NCBI RefSeq assembly: GCF_016545825.1
Contig: NC_052618.1
Coordinates: 19,481,561-19,545,560 of the forward strand
Reading direction: 5' to 3'
Source: Eucalyptus grandis
Lineage: Eukaryota; Streptophyta; Magnoliopsida; Myrtales; Myrtaceae
Length of the DNA: 64,000 bases
The notes beneath the pieces were generated by a model. The model did no database searches. It saw nothing but the letters and a program-made list of their open reading frames with translations, and was not told the DNA's origin. This document shows positions 36,262 to 48,734 of this stretch, piece after piece. Position 1 is the stretch's first letter; every line of letters starts with the position of its first letter. Position numbers and translations under genes: made by a program.

Positions 36262-37345
36262 ATGACTTTTCTTGGTTGCCCATAAAAGTGAAGGTTTTCA
36301 TGAATTTGTCTTATTTTTCAAAAAGGTTCCAAAAGAGAAATATCTCTCTATTGTTTCTTCCGAAGTAACCATAGTTTTGAATTTGAAAACCAACTTTTTG
36401 AGGACTCGCGTAGAACAAGGTCTTGATCAAATTTTTGAGAACCTAGAACTCTTCAACAAAATTGAGTGGTAGAAAGGAAAAATTGCACTCTTCAAGAAAC
36501 ACAATATTTCATCGAAAATGGTCGTCGACAAAAGATCTTTTACAAAAGCAACGAATCTTTCGTTTTTTGAATCAATCGGGTTTCTATGCCGATTCAAACA
36601 GGAAACAATTGGTATAGCTACTCTAGAACTAGGCTAAACAATAAAGAATACAGGTAAAGTAAACTGATAAGATACATTGCTGAGAAAATTGTTCAAGTGT
36701 CATTGATGATAATTCCTATACAACAAGTTCACTTTGGGCTTATATAGGCTCATACATAAGGTAACCATCAAAAGCGGTTATAATTCAGATTCCGAACCTA
36801 TCCGAGATTTTAGGCCTCTACTCAATTTGCTGATAACAGCATAATCTTATCCATTAGCGGTTATCATTCGGCTCTGTCTCTACTTCGACTTCCTTCATGT
36901 AGTTTACAATTGGTCATCTTTGTTGATTCTCACCTGCCGCCAATTCTATACTATCAATGGCAATCACCCATTTCACCATCGATTCATGGAGATAGTTTGC
37001 AGCTGATCTTTCGACAATACGCCATGTATCTTCCTTGAATTATTATGATTCGGATGTCAACACACAGCTAGTTATGTTTTGAATTTGAGTTTAAAAGTAA
37101 AGAAACCCAATATTGCTTATTTTCATAGTTTTGGTTGTAAGTGTTTTATTCTTAACAAAGGAAAAGAAAATCTTGGTAAGTTTGATGCTAAGAGTGATGA
37201 AGATATCTTCTTTGCATGGTTATCGATGAATCTATTCATGTTATATTTGATGAGCCTTATTCCTCTTTGAAGAAAAGCATGGCATAAAGACTTTTGGAAG
37301 AGATTTGCCTAAAGATTGCAAAATATTATCCCAAAAAAAAAAAAC
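36262..37345 (+). pseudogene. Copia integrase fossil in unit D
   Basis: KSEGFHEFVLFFKKV at about 36,280, a broken catalytic region, an LTR-like insert at about 36,510-37,015, then KKPNIAYFHSFGCKCFILN and GKFDAKSDEDIFF at 37,095-37,215. It lacks 48 bp after IFF that are present in unit A. It is part of an ancient element with no recognisable LTR pair. Confidence 0.65.
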
Positions 37346-39978
37346 GCATGATATACAGACTTTTGGAAGAAAAGCATGATCTCTCTTCACTTAGTTTGAA
37401 CCTTAGGTTGGACCTTTTAACATGGCTCCAAGGCCAACTCGTAATTCTTCTTGTGACAATGTTTCATTTTCTTGTACGGCATCCGTCCATCTTATTCTAC
37501 GTTCATCAATTCCATGTGCTATTTTTTGTCCAATTGGCACATGACAAAGGAGTGTTATGAATACCAAATTGTCCAAAATTTGTCATATCAATAAGATATA
37601 TCACAAAGTTCGCTTCCTAGTGCCCGACATAGCAAAGACAAAGACCATTAATTTGCAGAAGTGTTAGAGCAATAGTTATCTCTCTCTTCGTCAATCTTTA
37701 TTAGCTCACTATCACGACTCAGATTTGATCCTCAAAACTGGAGTAGTGATGCAGTCATCAACCATCAAAATCCTGATTTTTCACCGCTATGAAGCCAATC
37801 AAACAACCTTGGAGAAATTATCTAGTAAGCTTGGGTAAAGATATGGGTGCAGGACCACTCGGTGGGCAACGAGTGATCCGTCTTCTTATTAGTGATCGTG
37901 TATGTTAATCAATTTGGTGTAAAATCTTTGTAAAATTTTATATTAGAGTGTCATCATCAGGGCTAACCAAATAGGAAAATAAACAGCAGAATTCAGAAAT
38001 ATCTCCAAACAAATTAGATTCAAACTTTGAAATTCAGAGTCTGATTGCCCTCACTTGCTCTACAGCCCCTATTTTTCCTATGACAAGACCCTAACACTTT
38101 TAACCCACGTTAACCTGGTGGCTCGACCTAAATGACACGCAGCCCCATTTTAGGATGTGGTATTCTTTTTTTTTTTTTTTTTGGCCAAAAGGATGTGGTA
38201 TTCAAATCGCGAAAGATCATAGCATTATAATCAACGGGAGACAATACCCGTTTGCACTCATCCAACCGCGTGTTTGAAGGTTACGCAGACTACGTAACCT
38301 TTTTTCAACACATCCTACATCGAATGCCATCGACATGGGCAGTTCTATTTCGGCAAGCGACTAAACTGCTTATCTCGACCGCAAGCGACTTTATGTGTAG
38401 AGCAGAAGCTAACATAGATAGAGAATTCAACGTTAAATCCCATAGATGATCGTTCTTTTTGTGCAAGCGTGTTTTCCAAGCGAAGCATTTGGATACAGTG
38501 GGCCCTCAATTTTTTTCTGTGTTTTTATATGTTAAAACACGGCAAAAGGTCCTCAAAGTTTGGTGGCCAAGTACTTGACTAGATATAAAATACTCCCTTC
38601 ATCCAACTTGGGCATCTCTCTTTCTCTCTCTTCTTTGTCTCTAGATGGCATTGTTATTATTGAATGTATGCCCTAAAGCTATTAGGGATTTTAGTTGTAC
38701 TATTATTATTATTATTATTATTATTATTAGCAATGATGTATTCATTCATTTGTCTAATTATTTTATATTTATGAATGATTCCATAAGATCAGTTGTAACT
38801 AGATCTATTTTTGAGACGTCAAGAATATATGTGACGGGTTTATAGTTAGACCGAATCTTTAAATCATTCCTAGTCGATGGATTATCAAGTGGATATTAAT
38901 AATTCTGTTGAGACCGGTGTGTTCTTAACTTCACCATTAAATATTAAATACTTACGGGAATGATGAGTCACATGTCATTAGATATCATGATGCCTAAGTT
39001 AGAATATATATGTTTATATTAGACAAGTTCACTAAACGTGACGCATATGGAATGGTTAGTGACATGGAAGCTTTTAGTGTGGTCAATGTCTAATGGTCAT
39101 GCTTTGGTCTTGTGTAAATAATCCTTAGACCTGAAGCACAATGTTAACTTGTGTGTCGAACAACTATGGTTCACAGCACGTAATGTCGGGTCGTTAATCC
39201 GTCTTTATACCTGATGGTCATAGTTTGTTAATATACGAAATTGCACATGTGCGCAACATGGAATTTGTCTCCTTGTTGCATGCAATGTATAATAATGATG
39301 TCTTATGCGATCTAATCATAACACTGCATCAAAATCCTTGGCTAGGGTTGTAACTGAGAATAAATTGTTTATGTCTCGAATAAAATGTATGTCAATTAAA
39401 TTTGTGTATATGATCGAATTGGTGACTTGACAAATATTCCATGGTCTTTGTTTGATCGGGATATAGTAAGACAGATGGATTGAATTACATTTTGTAGCCA
39501 AAACTGACATATTTATTATGTTCTTAAAGCATGCATACTATCTGGGTAGCCATGACATATTGCTAGATGTCAATCATGACTTATAAGACTCAAAGATTAA
39601 TCGGGACAATCAATTCTTTTGGGAGTACTAATGTATTAGTACAAGTCTTACTACCAGTTTAGTGATGAACCTAGGGATGTTACACACCATAAACAATTAG
39701 GATAACATGGAACAAGAGAGAAATAATGTTGTAAATATGTTTGCAATTGCTGCAATCGAATTGAGTCGATTTGAAATTAAATGAATGATTTAATTTAATT
39801 GGTATTACAGTCACGAGCCTACGTGCATATGATGCACACGCATGCCCAAAGTGAATACATATTAATGTATTCCAAATGTACATATAAAGATTATGTCATT
39901 TTTATTGTTTAAGAGTATTGATTAATTATTTATTCATTTAATTAATTAATTAATTATTCATTTAATTAATTAAAGTGG
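37346..39978. other. Intergenic DNA of unit D, no gene seen
   Basis: Counterpart of 10,260-11,985. The block 38,206-39,058 is absent from unit A. It contains a (TAT)n microsatellite at 38,701-38,729. Confidence 0.5.
38166..38189 (-). mobile_element. 24-bp retroposon tail with 14-bp TSD
   Basis: Only a T run plus ggccaaa, flanked by AGGATGTGGTATTC at 38,152-38,165 and 38,190-38,203. Unit A has a single uninterrupted copy of that word at about 11,083. It is probably an extremely 5'-truncated LINE-type insertion. Confidence 0.65.
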
Positions 39979-40162
39979 AAATGGTCAGCAATTGTTGCTG
40001 ACCATTTCACACGAATTGTGCACATGCACGAAGCATGGGTTTGCTGACCATCATGCACGAAATCGTGCATGAATCAGCGGTTGCTGACCACATGCACGAT
40101 CGTGCATGGACGATCAGCAACGCCCACACGATTAGCAACATGATCAGCAACTGTTGCTGATC
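39979..40162. repeat. Hairpin-rich cluster upstream of KIB1-4 copy 2
   Basis: Perfect 13-bp arms AAATGGTCAGCAA / TTGCTGACCATTT around a 3-base loop at 39,979-40,007. A second hairpin at 40,142-40,162 has arms GATCAGCAAC / GTTGCTGATC. GTGCATG/CATGCAC words lie between. The first hairpin is mutated in unit A. Confidence 0.75.
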
Positions 40163-41523
40163 GTTTCAGCTTTTTTTTTTTTTTTAATTATTGCTTAAAC
40201 GAAGGGCTTAAACTGTAGAAAATGATTTTCTCTCGTTTGGGCTGTGACTAAAAACATTAAGGATATGACGGATTGCCTTCACGAGATTGAGATAGCTAGC
40301 ACGAGTGGTGATTATCCAAAAGTTCTCTCTTCCGTTTGACGTCTATTGTTGGTGTATCTGAACTAGAGATTCAACGTTTGTGGGGCTTGAACTGTAGAAA
40401 ATCCGAACCAATTCGTATAAAGCGCACATCGAGAGATAATTTGTTTAACTCCCTTTTTATATTTATATTTTTTTATTAAAACGCACAAACAACACTTTCG
40501 AAGAATCACGTATAAAATATATCATCTTTATTTTCGCTGTATTTTTTTTCTTTTTGTAATTTTACATATACATCATTCATGAAACCCCAACAGACCAGCA
40601 AAGAAGGGAGCGCATTTCAACACCATCCACAACCACCCCTCCTCATGCGCAACATGACCTTTGGTGTCACAACCAACTCGTGGAGGTCGAAGCCGCCCTC
40701 ATGTTCCTCATCAAACCAACTTCAACTCCAGCTCATGGACCTCAGCCCCGATACCGACATCACGCATTTTGATATCGTATTCCCTCAAATGTAGCGGCGC
40801 CACTGGAGGTACTTCAGGAGGGGACTGAGCTACTGGCATCCCTGGACTAAACTTGTCGGCAACTCACATGATGTCGTCATCGCTCGAGGCGGGGCAAGCC
40901 CTTCCAAGGTCTATCTCTGGAATCCTGTTGAGTCTTGGTACTCGTCTCTCCCGCCTTGGGATTGCAAAGTTCCGCTTAAGCGTGCCGTCTTGAATTTGCC
41001 CCATGTGAACCATAGTGGGAGTTCCGACCATGTTGTGATGGTGGTGACTGGCATGAACCGTCTGGCTTTTGTGATCTGTGATCTGTGATCTCTCCAGGAG
41101 GAGGCCGGGCGAACTCAAGTGGGTTAAGTGTGATTGCAATGTTGAGGACCCGAATTATGGGAACAGTTCAGAGCGGTGCATGGAGTTTGCCAATGCCATT
41201 GGTGCGAATGGCAAGTTCTATGCCCTGAGTTCGCAGGGGACGCTCGTGGTTATAGAGTGTGTGGGTTTGGGCGCCAAGATTGTCGACCTGTGTCCAAGCA
41301 GGGCGGTTCCTAATGCTTCGTGGAGGAGCTTCAGGGAGTGTTTGCTCGCGATTGAGGGCAAAGTTTTGGTGGTTTTTCTCGTGTCCAGGAGGACAGTGAA
41401 TGTTGTGGATGATGTGGAAGTTCTGAGGCTCAACGTTGACAATTACTCTTGGAGCAGAGTGAGTGGTATCGGGGATTGAGCACTTTTTATGGGGGCTAAC
41501 TGTTATTTCCATGTCTTGGTGAG

Positions 41524-41950
41524 TGATGGATTTATGAGATGGGCTTAAGGCCCGTCCGCCCATGCTGGGCCCAAAAAGCCCGGCCCACGGGAATAGGGCC
41601 CGTGGATGGGGGAAGGTATAAAAGGGAGGAGAGAGAGAGAGAGAGATTGCATCGGTTGGAATGTACGTACGTCTTCCCTTCTCCCGCTCTCTCTCTCTCC
41701 CAAAAAGAAGAAAATAGTGAAGCGCAAACGGCGACACCGTCTTCCCTTCAAGGCGAATTGACATAATCGGATCAGAATTTCTTCCTCTTCTTCAGCATTG
41801 GTGTCTAATCTGTGGCTAACAAGGTACGCTCGAATCCGTGGTGTGCTTTACGATCGGTGATACGTGTTATTCCCGTGCTTCGTCTTCCGCATTGATTTAG
41901 GGGTTCGATTTAGTGTCGAATCCGGTTTTCGAGATCGATCATTCCCAACA
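41524..41950 (+). repeat. Copia B 5' LTR (427 bp)
   Basis: Starts TGATGGATTT, ends TTCCCAACA. TATA box TATAAAA at 41,617-41,623, then a GA run. Confidence 0.95.
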
Positions 41951-41951
41951 T

Positions 41952-41965
41952 TGGTATCGAGCCCT
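41952..41965 (+). promoter_or_regulatory. Primer binding site of copia B
   Basis: TGGTATCGAGCCC directly after the LTR resembles the initiator-Met tRNA complement used by plant copia elements (TGGTATCAGAGC), with one base lost. Confidence 0.7.
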
Positions 41966-42129
41966 AGTTCACGTTTTCCCAATCAATTTGATGTTTTTGA
42001 TTGATTTTTCATGAAAGAACTTCGGGCGTATGGATCGGGCGAAAAATCCCGACACCCGAGCGCCGTTCGGCCATTTTTTTGAGTTTTCGTAAGTCGAAAT
42101 TGAATTCTGAAAGCACTGGGTGAAAGAGG

Positions 42130-42640
42130 TCGTCGAGATGAGTCCGACGACATGTTGTGCGTCGTCGGACGACTCCGCACGCGCGGCCACAAGCTGCAGC
42201 ACGTGGCCGTGACGCGCCCGAAGCGCTGGCAATGGCCAGCGCGTGCGCCGCACCCGCCGGTGACGAACCAGCACGTGCACGCCGGCGACCGGCAAAACGG
42301 CACACGCCGGTCCGCGGACCGACGCGTGCTGGCGTCACATGATGACGTCACCATGACGTCATCCAACTGTCGGTAACCGCTCGGATGACGTCACCGATGA
42401 CATCATCATCGACGACGTTTGCAGGCGGTCACCGGCCGGCGACCCGACCCGAACCGCGACGCCTGGCACGCGCGTGGCACGTGTGGGATGACGTCTGCGT
42501 GACGTCAGCCCACGCACGCGCGCGGCACATGCTGGCGGGTTCGTGGGATCCGGCCCGACCGGTCCGACAACTTGGCCGTTGACCCGTTGACCGTTGACTG
42601 ACCGTTGACCGTTGACCGACGACCGTTGACCCGAAAAAAG
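42130..42640 (+). promoter_or_regulatory. GC-rich leader of copia B with TGACGTCA and W-box clusters
   Basis: Four perfect TGACGTCA palindromes (starts 42,343, 42,354, 42,386, 42,500) plus near matches TGACATCA and TGACGTCT. Then six W-boxes TTGAC[CT] within 53 bp (starts 42,579, 42,587, 42,594, 42,605, 42,612, 42,626). TGACG words are bound by TGA-type bZIP factors and TTGACY by WRKY factors. The position, downstream of the LTR start site, would make it a leader enhancer. The short GC-rich open frames here do not look coding. Confidence 0.6.
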
Positions 42641-42659
42641 AAAAAAAGAAAAAAAGAAT

Positions 42660-43193
42660 TTGTTTCTTTTTCAATTATGTCTGTGTGTGTTAGAGGTAAT
42701 CCATTTTTTATTCTGCATTTGTTGCATGAATTATGAAAAATTATGTATTTTCCATTTTGTTTATTATGGATTAAAAGTGATCCATTTTAGTTCTGCATTT
42801 GTTGTAGGAACTATGATGCGTTATGCACAGATACCTGCAATCCCGAGAACGGACGAAGGAAGAGCTAGACTGAAAAGGCTGATGAAAGAGTTAGCTGATT
42901 ATTGGTGGCTTGATGGTGATTTAGTATCACATATGGTCAAGGTCAATTAGATGATACAGGAAATCATTTGGAATGGTTATCTTATGCCGGTCTTTGAGAA
43001 GGTGCCGGCTTTGATGAACACTCTTCCACCTGAATGGCAAGCAGTGTTAGATCGGCTATGGGAGGTCAATGTGGTCCCAGGTTATAAGGGGCTAGTGGAA
43101 GCTTTTGTAAGAGAATACTATAGGATTGAGTTGGCCAAAACTTCAACCCTTAGATTGAGCGCCACATGGCGCAGAGCGAATACGCCTTGGTAG
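42660..43193 (+). pseudogene. Unassigned reading frame upstream of gag in copia B
   Basis: One frame of about 178 codons, interrupted only by a TAG at 42,948-42,950. From about 42,810 it reads like real protein: MMRYAQIPAIPRTDEGRARL, ELADYWWLDGDLV, then ALMNTLPPEWQAVLDRLW and VREYYRIELAK. The LPPEW part faintly recalls the middle of a copia gag, but it lies before the gag N-terminus at 43,686. It could be a rearranged gag piece or a captured host fragment. Not recognised. Confidence 0.4.
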
Positions 43194-43685
43194 CGACGTA
43201 AGAGCTCTCCAAAAGTTTTTCCATGGTTGGCAAATGTGCCTTCGGTTTTCTCAGATGTTTTGATTGATAGATTAGAAGGGACTTTCCCTAATTATTTCTT
43301 AGATTAGTTTGAGATGTTTTTGAGTGTTAAATATCTCTTTCTACGTTGATATTTCTTTTTGGATATATTACTTAGTGTAATGAATTGTTGTATTAGTTGA
43401 AAGCATTATTATTTTATTGGATGTAAATTATCTATTGCTTTCTGTTAATTGCTGATTGCTGTGGGTAATTAGCTGTGGGTAGTTTAGAAGTTTTTGTAGC
43501 TTCATAAGAATTGATTTTGCATATGACAATCATATTAATGATAGTTTTAAGTTAGGATTTTTGGAGGATGATTGGAAACGTAGTGACCTTTTAATTCTAA
43601 AATCTTACTTGAAATTATTCATTAATATGATGGGTCTGTGCAAAAGAGGATGCATAAATGATAGGCATTAATTATTCGTGCACAT

Positions 43686-44320
43686 ATGTCTGATGTGTTC
43701 ATATCGATGTTTTCAGCAACTAAGAATGTGATTGCTGATATGAACGGCAACAATTGTGAAATATTGAATATGAAGATTCAATATGTGCTGGAAAAGCAAG
43801 AAGCACTAAAAGCTCTTGACCATGTTATGGAAGATCTTGAGAATGCTGTGCACCACCTTGAGCTGGTAGAGGACCGCTTAACGGCATGTGAGCTGAGAAT
43901 AGATATTTGCAATGCTGGTTCTAGCTCATAAAGGGTTTTGAGCTCTAAGCGCAAGCGTATTGATTCGTTCAATATGTGGGAATGCAAAGGATCAAGTCCT
44001 TATTGCAAGAGATCAAGAGTTAACCAACACAAGAGAGGAAAACGTCCTCAAGTGAAGAAAATGTCAAGGGTGAAATGTTACAACTGTGACAAGAAGGGTC
44101 ACTATGCTCACGACTGTCGTGAGCCAAAGAAGGTAAACACCTCTTGTACATTTGAGAACTTTGATTATGTGTCAAGTTCTGAATTATTAGCTGAATCCAA
44201 TCCTTTGTTGACTGTAGATTCAGGAGTAACAAACGATGTAGCGAAGGATAAAGGATCCTTCATGGAATTACGACGATACCAACTGGAACTAAGTGAATCT
44301 ATGTGAGATATAACTTTAGA
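43686..44320 (+). pseudogene. Copia B gag remnant and protease start
   Basis: The gag N-terminal wording (NGNNCEILNMKIQYVLEKQEAL) is followed after a short gap by a basic stretch and a CCHC zinc knuckle, CYNCDKKGHYAHDC, at about 44,075. The aspartic protease motif TVDSGVTND follows at about 44,210. The gag middle is missing, so the particle protein cannot be normal. A stop lies at 43,929. Confidence 0.7.
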
Positions 44321-44329
44321 GATGAAGTT

Positions 44330-47145
44330 AAAGGGATTGGCACCTGCCAATTAAACATGCGTGGTGAACGCACCTTGTTCTTACACGATGTTTTAAATGC
44401 TCTGGAGATTCGTCGAAATTTAAGTGTCTGTTTTGATGTTGGTTAAACTTGGTTTTGATATAAATTTCCATAATAAAAGTGTAGATTTGTGTTTAGATAC
44501 AAAATACTATGGTCGTGGTCACTTTCTGGATGGTTTTATTGTACTAAATGTTGACTGTGGTGATGTCAATATGTTATTCCATTGTTTCACGTTTTTTACT
44601 TCATGTGATAATGATGTGAATGTGTGGCATGCTAGACTTGGTCATATTGGCCAACAACATATGAATAGACTTGCCAAAGAGGGCTTGTTGGGCAATATTG
44701 AATAAGTCGATTTGTCCATATGTAAGCATTGCTTAGAAGGGAAAACGACAAGGAAACCATTTGGAAAAGGTAAAAGAGCTGACGTTCCTCTGCATTTAAT
44801 CCATTATGACGTTTGTGGTTCAATGAATGTGAGAGGAAGGCATGAGACTGTTTACTTCATCACTTTTAATAGATGATGATACTCGATTCGGATGTGTCTA
44901 TTTGATTTCTCATAAATCTGAAGCATAAGTTGTTTCAAAAGGTTTATGAACTTGGTTGAAAATCAATTAGACAAGAAAATAAAAGTATTTAGATCCGATC
45001 GAGGTCGAAAATATTTATCTGATGAGTTCATAAAATTATGTGATGAAAAAGGAATAGAAAGACAATTATCTATTCTATATACTCCTTAACAAAATGGTGT
45101 TGCAGAGAGAAGAAACAGAACCCTACTGGAAATGGTTAGGTCCATGATGGCGCATGCTAACTTATATATCACTTTTTTGGAGTGATGCGTTGTTAACTGC
45201 TGCCTATATACTTAACCGAGTGCCTTCCAAATCAGTTAGTTCCACTCCATATGAGTTATGGATAGGTAGAAAACCGGACTTAAGTTTTCTTAAGTCATGG
45301 GGTTGTGCTGCCTATAAAGAATCCTCTCACAAATTTGGGAAATATGGTCCCAAATGAAAGAAGAGTATTTTAATGAGATACTTCGAACATTCGAAAGGGT
45401 ATGTGTTCGTAGGTGAGCAGGAAAGTGGGAGTATAACTGAATATGAATCACGGGATGTCACATTCTTAGTGGATGAATTTTCCTAAGAAGGGCGAAATAG
45501 GAGAAGATCACTCCCTATTTGAAACCTTGGATCAAGATAATGATATTAATGGAGTTCGACCAAGTGAGAGTAATATGAGAAGTGATGAATTGAATTCAAC
45601 TCATTCCCAATTACAACCATATGATGAGACGATGTCATCATTATCTAATCCGAGTGGGAGCATAATTGGGAATGATGTGCTAAGTGTACTATCTCTCATA
45701 CGGCAAACAAGTCGCCACTTTTATAATTGCTCCACAAGATGAGGATGAGCCAAGAAATATTAATGAGGCTCTGAATTGCCCTAGTAAGGAAAAATGGATT
45801 TATGCAATGAAAGAGGAGATGGAGTCAATGAAATCAAACCAAGTCTAGGAACTGGTTGATCTTCCAAAAAGGATGCAGAGCTATTGGGAACAAGTGGGTT
45901 CTCAAAATAAAGCAAAAGGCTGATGGCTCGATTGAAAGGCATAAGGCTCGCCTTGTGGCGAAGGGGTATAATCAACAGGAAGGAATTGATTATGAAGATA
46001 CGTTTTCTCCTGTAGTAAGATTTACCTTGATTCGCATAATTCTGGCAATAGTGTTTAGCATGGATCTTGAGTTACATCAAATGGATGTAAAGACTACTTT
46101 CCTCAATGGAGAATTAGAGGAATGAACATATATGGAACAACCTGCTGGTTTCATAGTGAAAGGCCAAGAAGAAAAAGTATGTCAACTTTTGAGGTCGATA
46201 TATGGTCTTAAGCAGTCATCAAGACAATGGTATATACGTTTTCATAATGCCATAATGGCATATGATTTTTTCTATGATTGATGAGGATCATTGTGGATAT
46301 ATCAAAAGATCCAAGGATCAATTTGTGATCATATCATTATATGTTGATGATATACTAATTGCCGGAAGCAATATGGAGCTTGTTAATACTGTCAAAAGTT
46401 GGTTGTCTTCCAATTTTTGAATTGAAGTATATGAGATTTTAAACCCATAGACACTCCTATTGCAAAAGGTGAATGATTGAGCCATAAACTGTGTCCAAGG
46501 ACTCCACAGAAAAAGGAACAAATGAAACATGTTCCTTATGCTAGTGTTGTTGGGAGCTTGATGTACGCTATGATGTGTACAAGACCTGACATATATTATG
46601 CAGTTGGAATGGTGAGTAGATACCAATCCAATCCAGGTCAAGCACGTTGGAAAGCCGTTAAATGAATACTAAGGTATCTAAAGGGGACTGCTGATTGGAG
46701 AGGAGATTTAAATGAAAGAAAATCTACCTTTGGATTTGTTTTCTTACCGAATAATTGCACCATATGTTGGAGCAGTAAGAAACAAAAGTGTATAGCCTTG
46801 TCCACGATGGAAACTGAGTTCGTGGCATTATCAACAGCAATATAAGAAGGTGTTTGGCTTAAGAGATTTTTTGGATAATTTAGGTGTTATTGGAAGTGCT
46901 GCGGATTAATTGTTGGTTAACTGTGATAGCCAAGCAGCAAAAGTGTACACCAAAAATCCAAAATATCATGGCAAGACCAAACCTATAGATACAAAGTATA
47001 ACTCTTGTCAATGATATGATTGCACGAAAAGAGGTGAACTTAGAATACATACTACGCATAGGATGGTAGCAGATCCTATGACAAAGCCAATACCTAGAGA
47101 TGTGTTTGTGGCCATATAAAATCTCTAGGATTGCGTAGAGGCTGA
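44330..47145 (+). pseudogene. Copia B pol: integrase, reverse transcriptase, RNase H, broken
   Basis: Pre-integrase HARLGHIGQQHMNRLAKEGL at about 44,625. The integrase core has a frameshift in its DDYTRFG region (about 44,870), then a stop in place of Q in the PQQNGV motif (45,088). Reverse transcriptase runs from 45,900 with [35 protein letters not shown] and YVDD at about 46,341. About 100 bp are missing after it (near 46,440). RNase H, with several indels, runs from about 46,700 to 47,145. More decayed than copia A in most parts. Confidence 0.8.
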
Positions 47146-47987
47146 TGTACTGAATATTGTAATTTCCCTAAGTGTTCACATTTGATGAATTTGTGTTTTC
47201 ATCATTAATGCCTATGAATCTTTGTTTGATCTTTATGCATCTTAATGCTCAGTGCATTACTTTAAGTTGAGAAAGTATGTCGGACAGATATAAGATTAGC
47301 ACACTCACACGGGTAATCGCCTCTATTTACTGTGTGATAGATAGAGATGAGACTATTTTTAAGCTTATTATCTAGGTGATAATCGAGAGCTCAAGCTTAA
47401 AATACGTATGTCGCCTTAACTGGGTGTTGAGATGAGGACATAATACTTACTATGTCCGAAAGTAAAATACCCCACATATTTTACTTTATCTGTCTAAGAT
47501 GCCAGATGTGAGTTCTGATGAATTTTGTAAATAAGTAGATACGTGAACTCAAGTTAGACATTGGGTATGTTTGAACTATCATCTGTACGGTATTGAAAAG
47601 TGTAGACATACGCTCCATGGGAAATGAGTTAATACCGTAATATGTATTTCATACTACGTATGCATGAGACGACCAATAAGAGTGGCAAAAGTTTGATCTT
47701 AACTTTTTATGTCGTGTGAGACTCTTGAGGAAAAGAGTTCCTCAATTTTTAGTCCCCTCATGACTCTTACTTATTCTTAAAATTTCTATTTAGTGTTTGC
47801 TATCTTAGGATGTTGCCAATGGTCATGAGTTTGATTCGATCTAATGGGGTATTTCCAGAAAAGCAAGTTGAACTGAAATTGAGAGTTTGAAGGGAAGAGG
47901 AAGATCGATTTTGGAGAATCACATTGTAGTTTTGTGTTCACCGGTTAACCAATTATGACTGTCTTTGGGATAATCATAATTGTGAAT

Positions 47988-48032
<45 letters not shown>

Positions 48033-48257
48033 TTGTTTGAAAGAGATTAAAAGAGATATAAATGTGATCAATCGATCTAAGGTACTGCATACTAAATCTA
48101 CTCGGAGTGTGATGCCCATTATGAGCTGCTATATATTCCTAACAGATGTATAGCAACGAGCTCTCAAAGTATGATGGTCGCACGGATTATTCATCGGTAT
48201 GAATGTTGAAGAGAGGTAAAGAGAATCCTGTTCAGCCCACCATGTGCGAGTGGGAGA
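47146..48257 (+). other. Copia B 3' untranslated region with (AT)20
   Basis: Matches 18,815-19,898. The AT run at 47,991-48,030 has about 20 units, against about 5 in copia A. The polypurine tract gagtgggaga lies at 48,248-48,257. Confidence 0.7.
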
Positions 48258-48358
48258 TGATGGATTTATGAGATGGGCTTAAGGCTCGTCCGCCCATGCT
48301 GGGCCCAAAAAGCCCGGCCCACGGGAATAGGGCCCGTGGATGGAGAAGGTATAAAAGG

Positions 48359-48413
<55 letters not shown>

Positions 48414-48734
48414 GAGAGACAGAGAGAGATTGCACCGGTTGGAACGTACGTATGTCTTCCCTTCTCCCGCTCTCTCTCTCTCCCAAAAAGAAGAAAATAG
48501 TGAAGCGCAAACGGCAACACCGTCTTCCCTTCAAGGCGAATTGACATAATCGGATCAGAATTTCTTTCTCTTCTTCAGCATTGGTGTCTAATCTATGGCT
48601 AACAAGGTACGCTCGAATCCGTGGTGTGCTTTACGATCGGTGATACGTGTTATTCCCGGGCTTCGTCTTCCGCATTGATTTAGGGGTTCGATTTAGTGTC
48701 GAATCCGGTTTTCGGGGATCAATCATTCCCAACA
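48258..48734 (+). repeat. Copia B 3' LTR (477 bp)
   Basis: Same as the 5' LTR but about 50 bp longer, almost all from a (GA)n expansion at 48,361-48,429. TATA box at 48,350-48,356. Confidence 0.95.

Larger units (their letters stand above)
41524..48734 (+). mobile_element. Full-length Ty1-copia element B, 7.2 kb, TSD GTGAG
   Basis: Two LTRs (41,524-41,950 and 48,258-48,734), a primer binding site, gag remnants, then protease, integrase, reverse transcriptase and RNase H in copia order, and a polypurine tract (48,248-48,257). The TSD GTGAG lies at 41,519-41,523 and 48,735-48,739. KIB1-4 copy 1 shows the empty site (tcttggtgagtgaagag, about 13,542). The LTRs differ by roughly a dozen substitutions plus microsatellite length, yet pol is riddled with frameshifts, suggesting it moved as a defective copy with help in trans. 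Confidence 0.95.

Noticed and set aside
42009..42674. Several 60-127 codon frames in the copia B leader
   Set aside because: They overlap on both strands and come from GC-rich repeats of TGACG and GTTGAC words.
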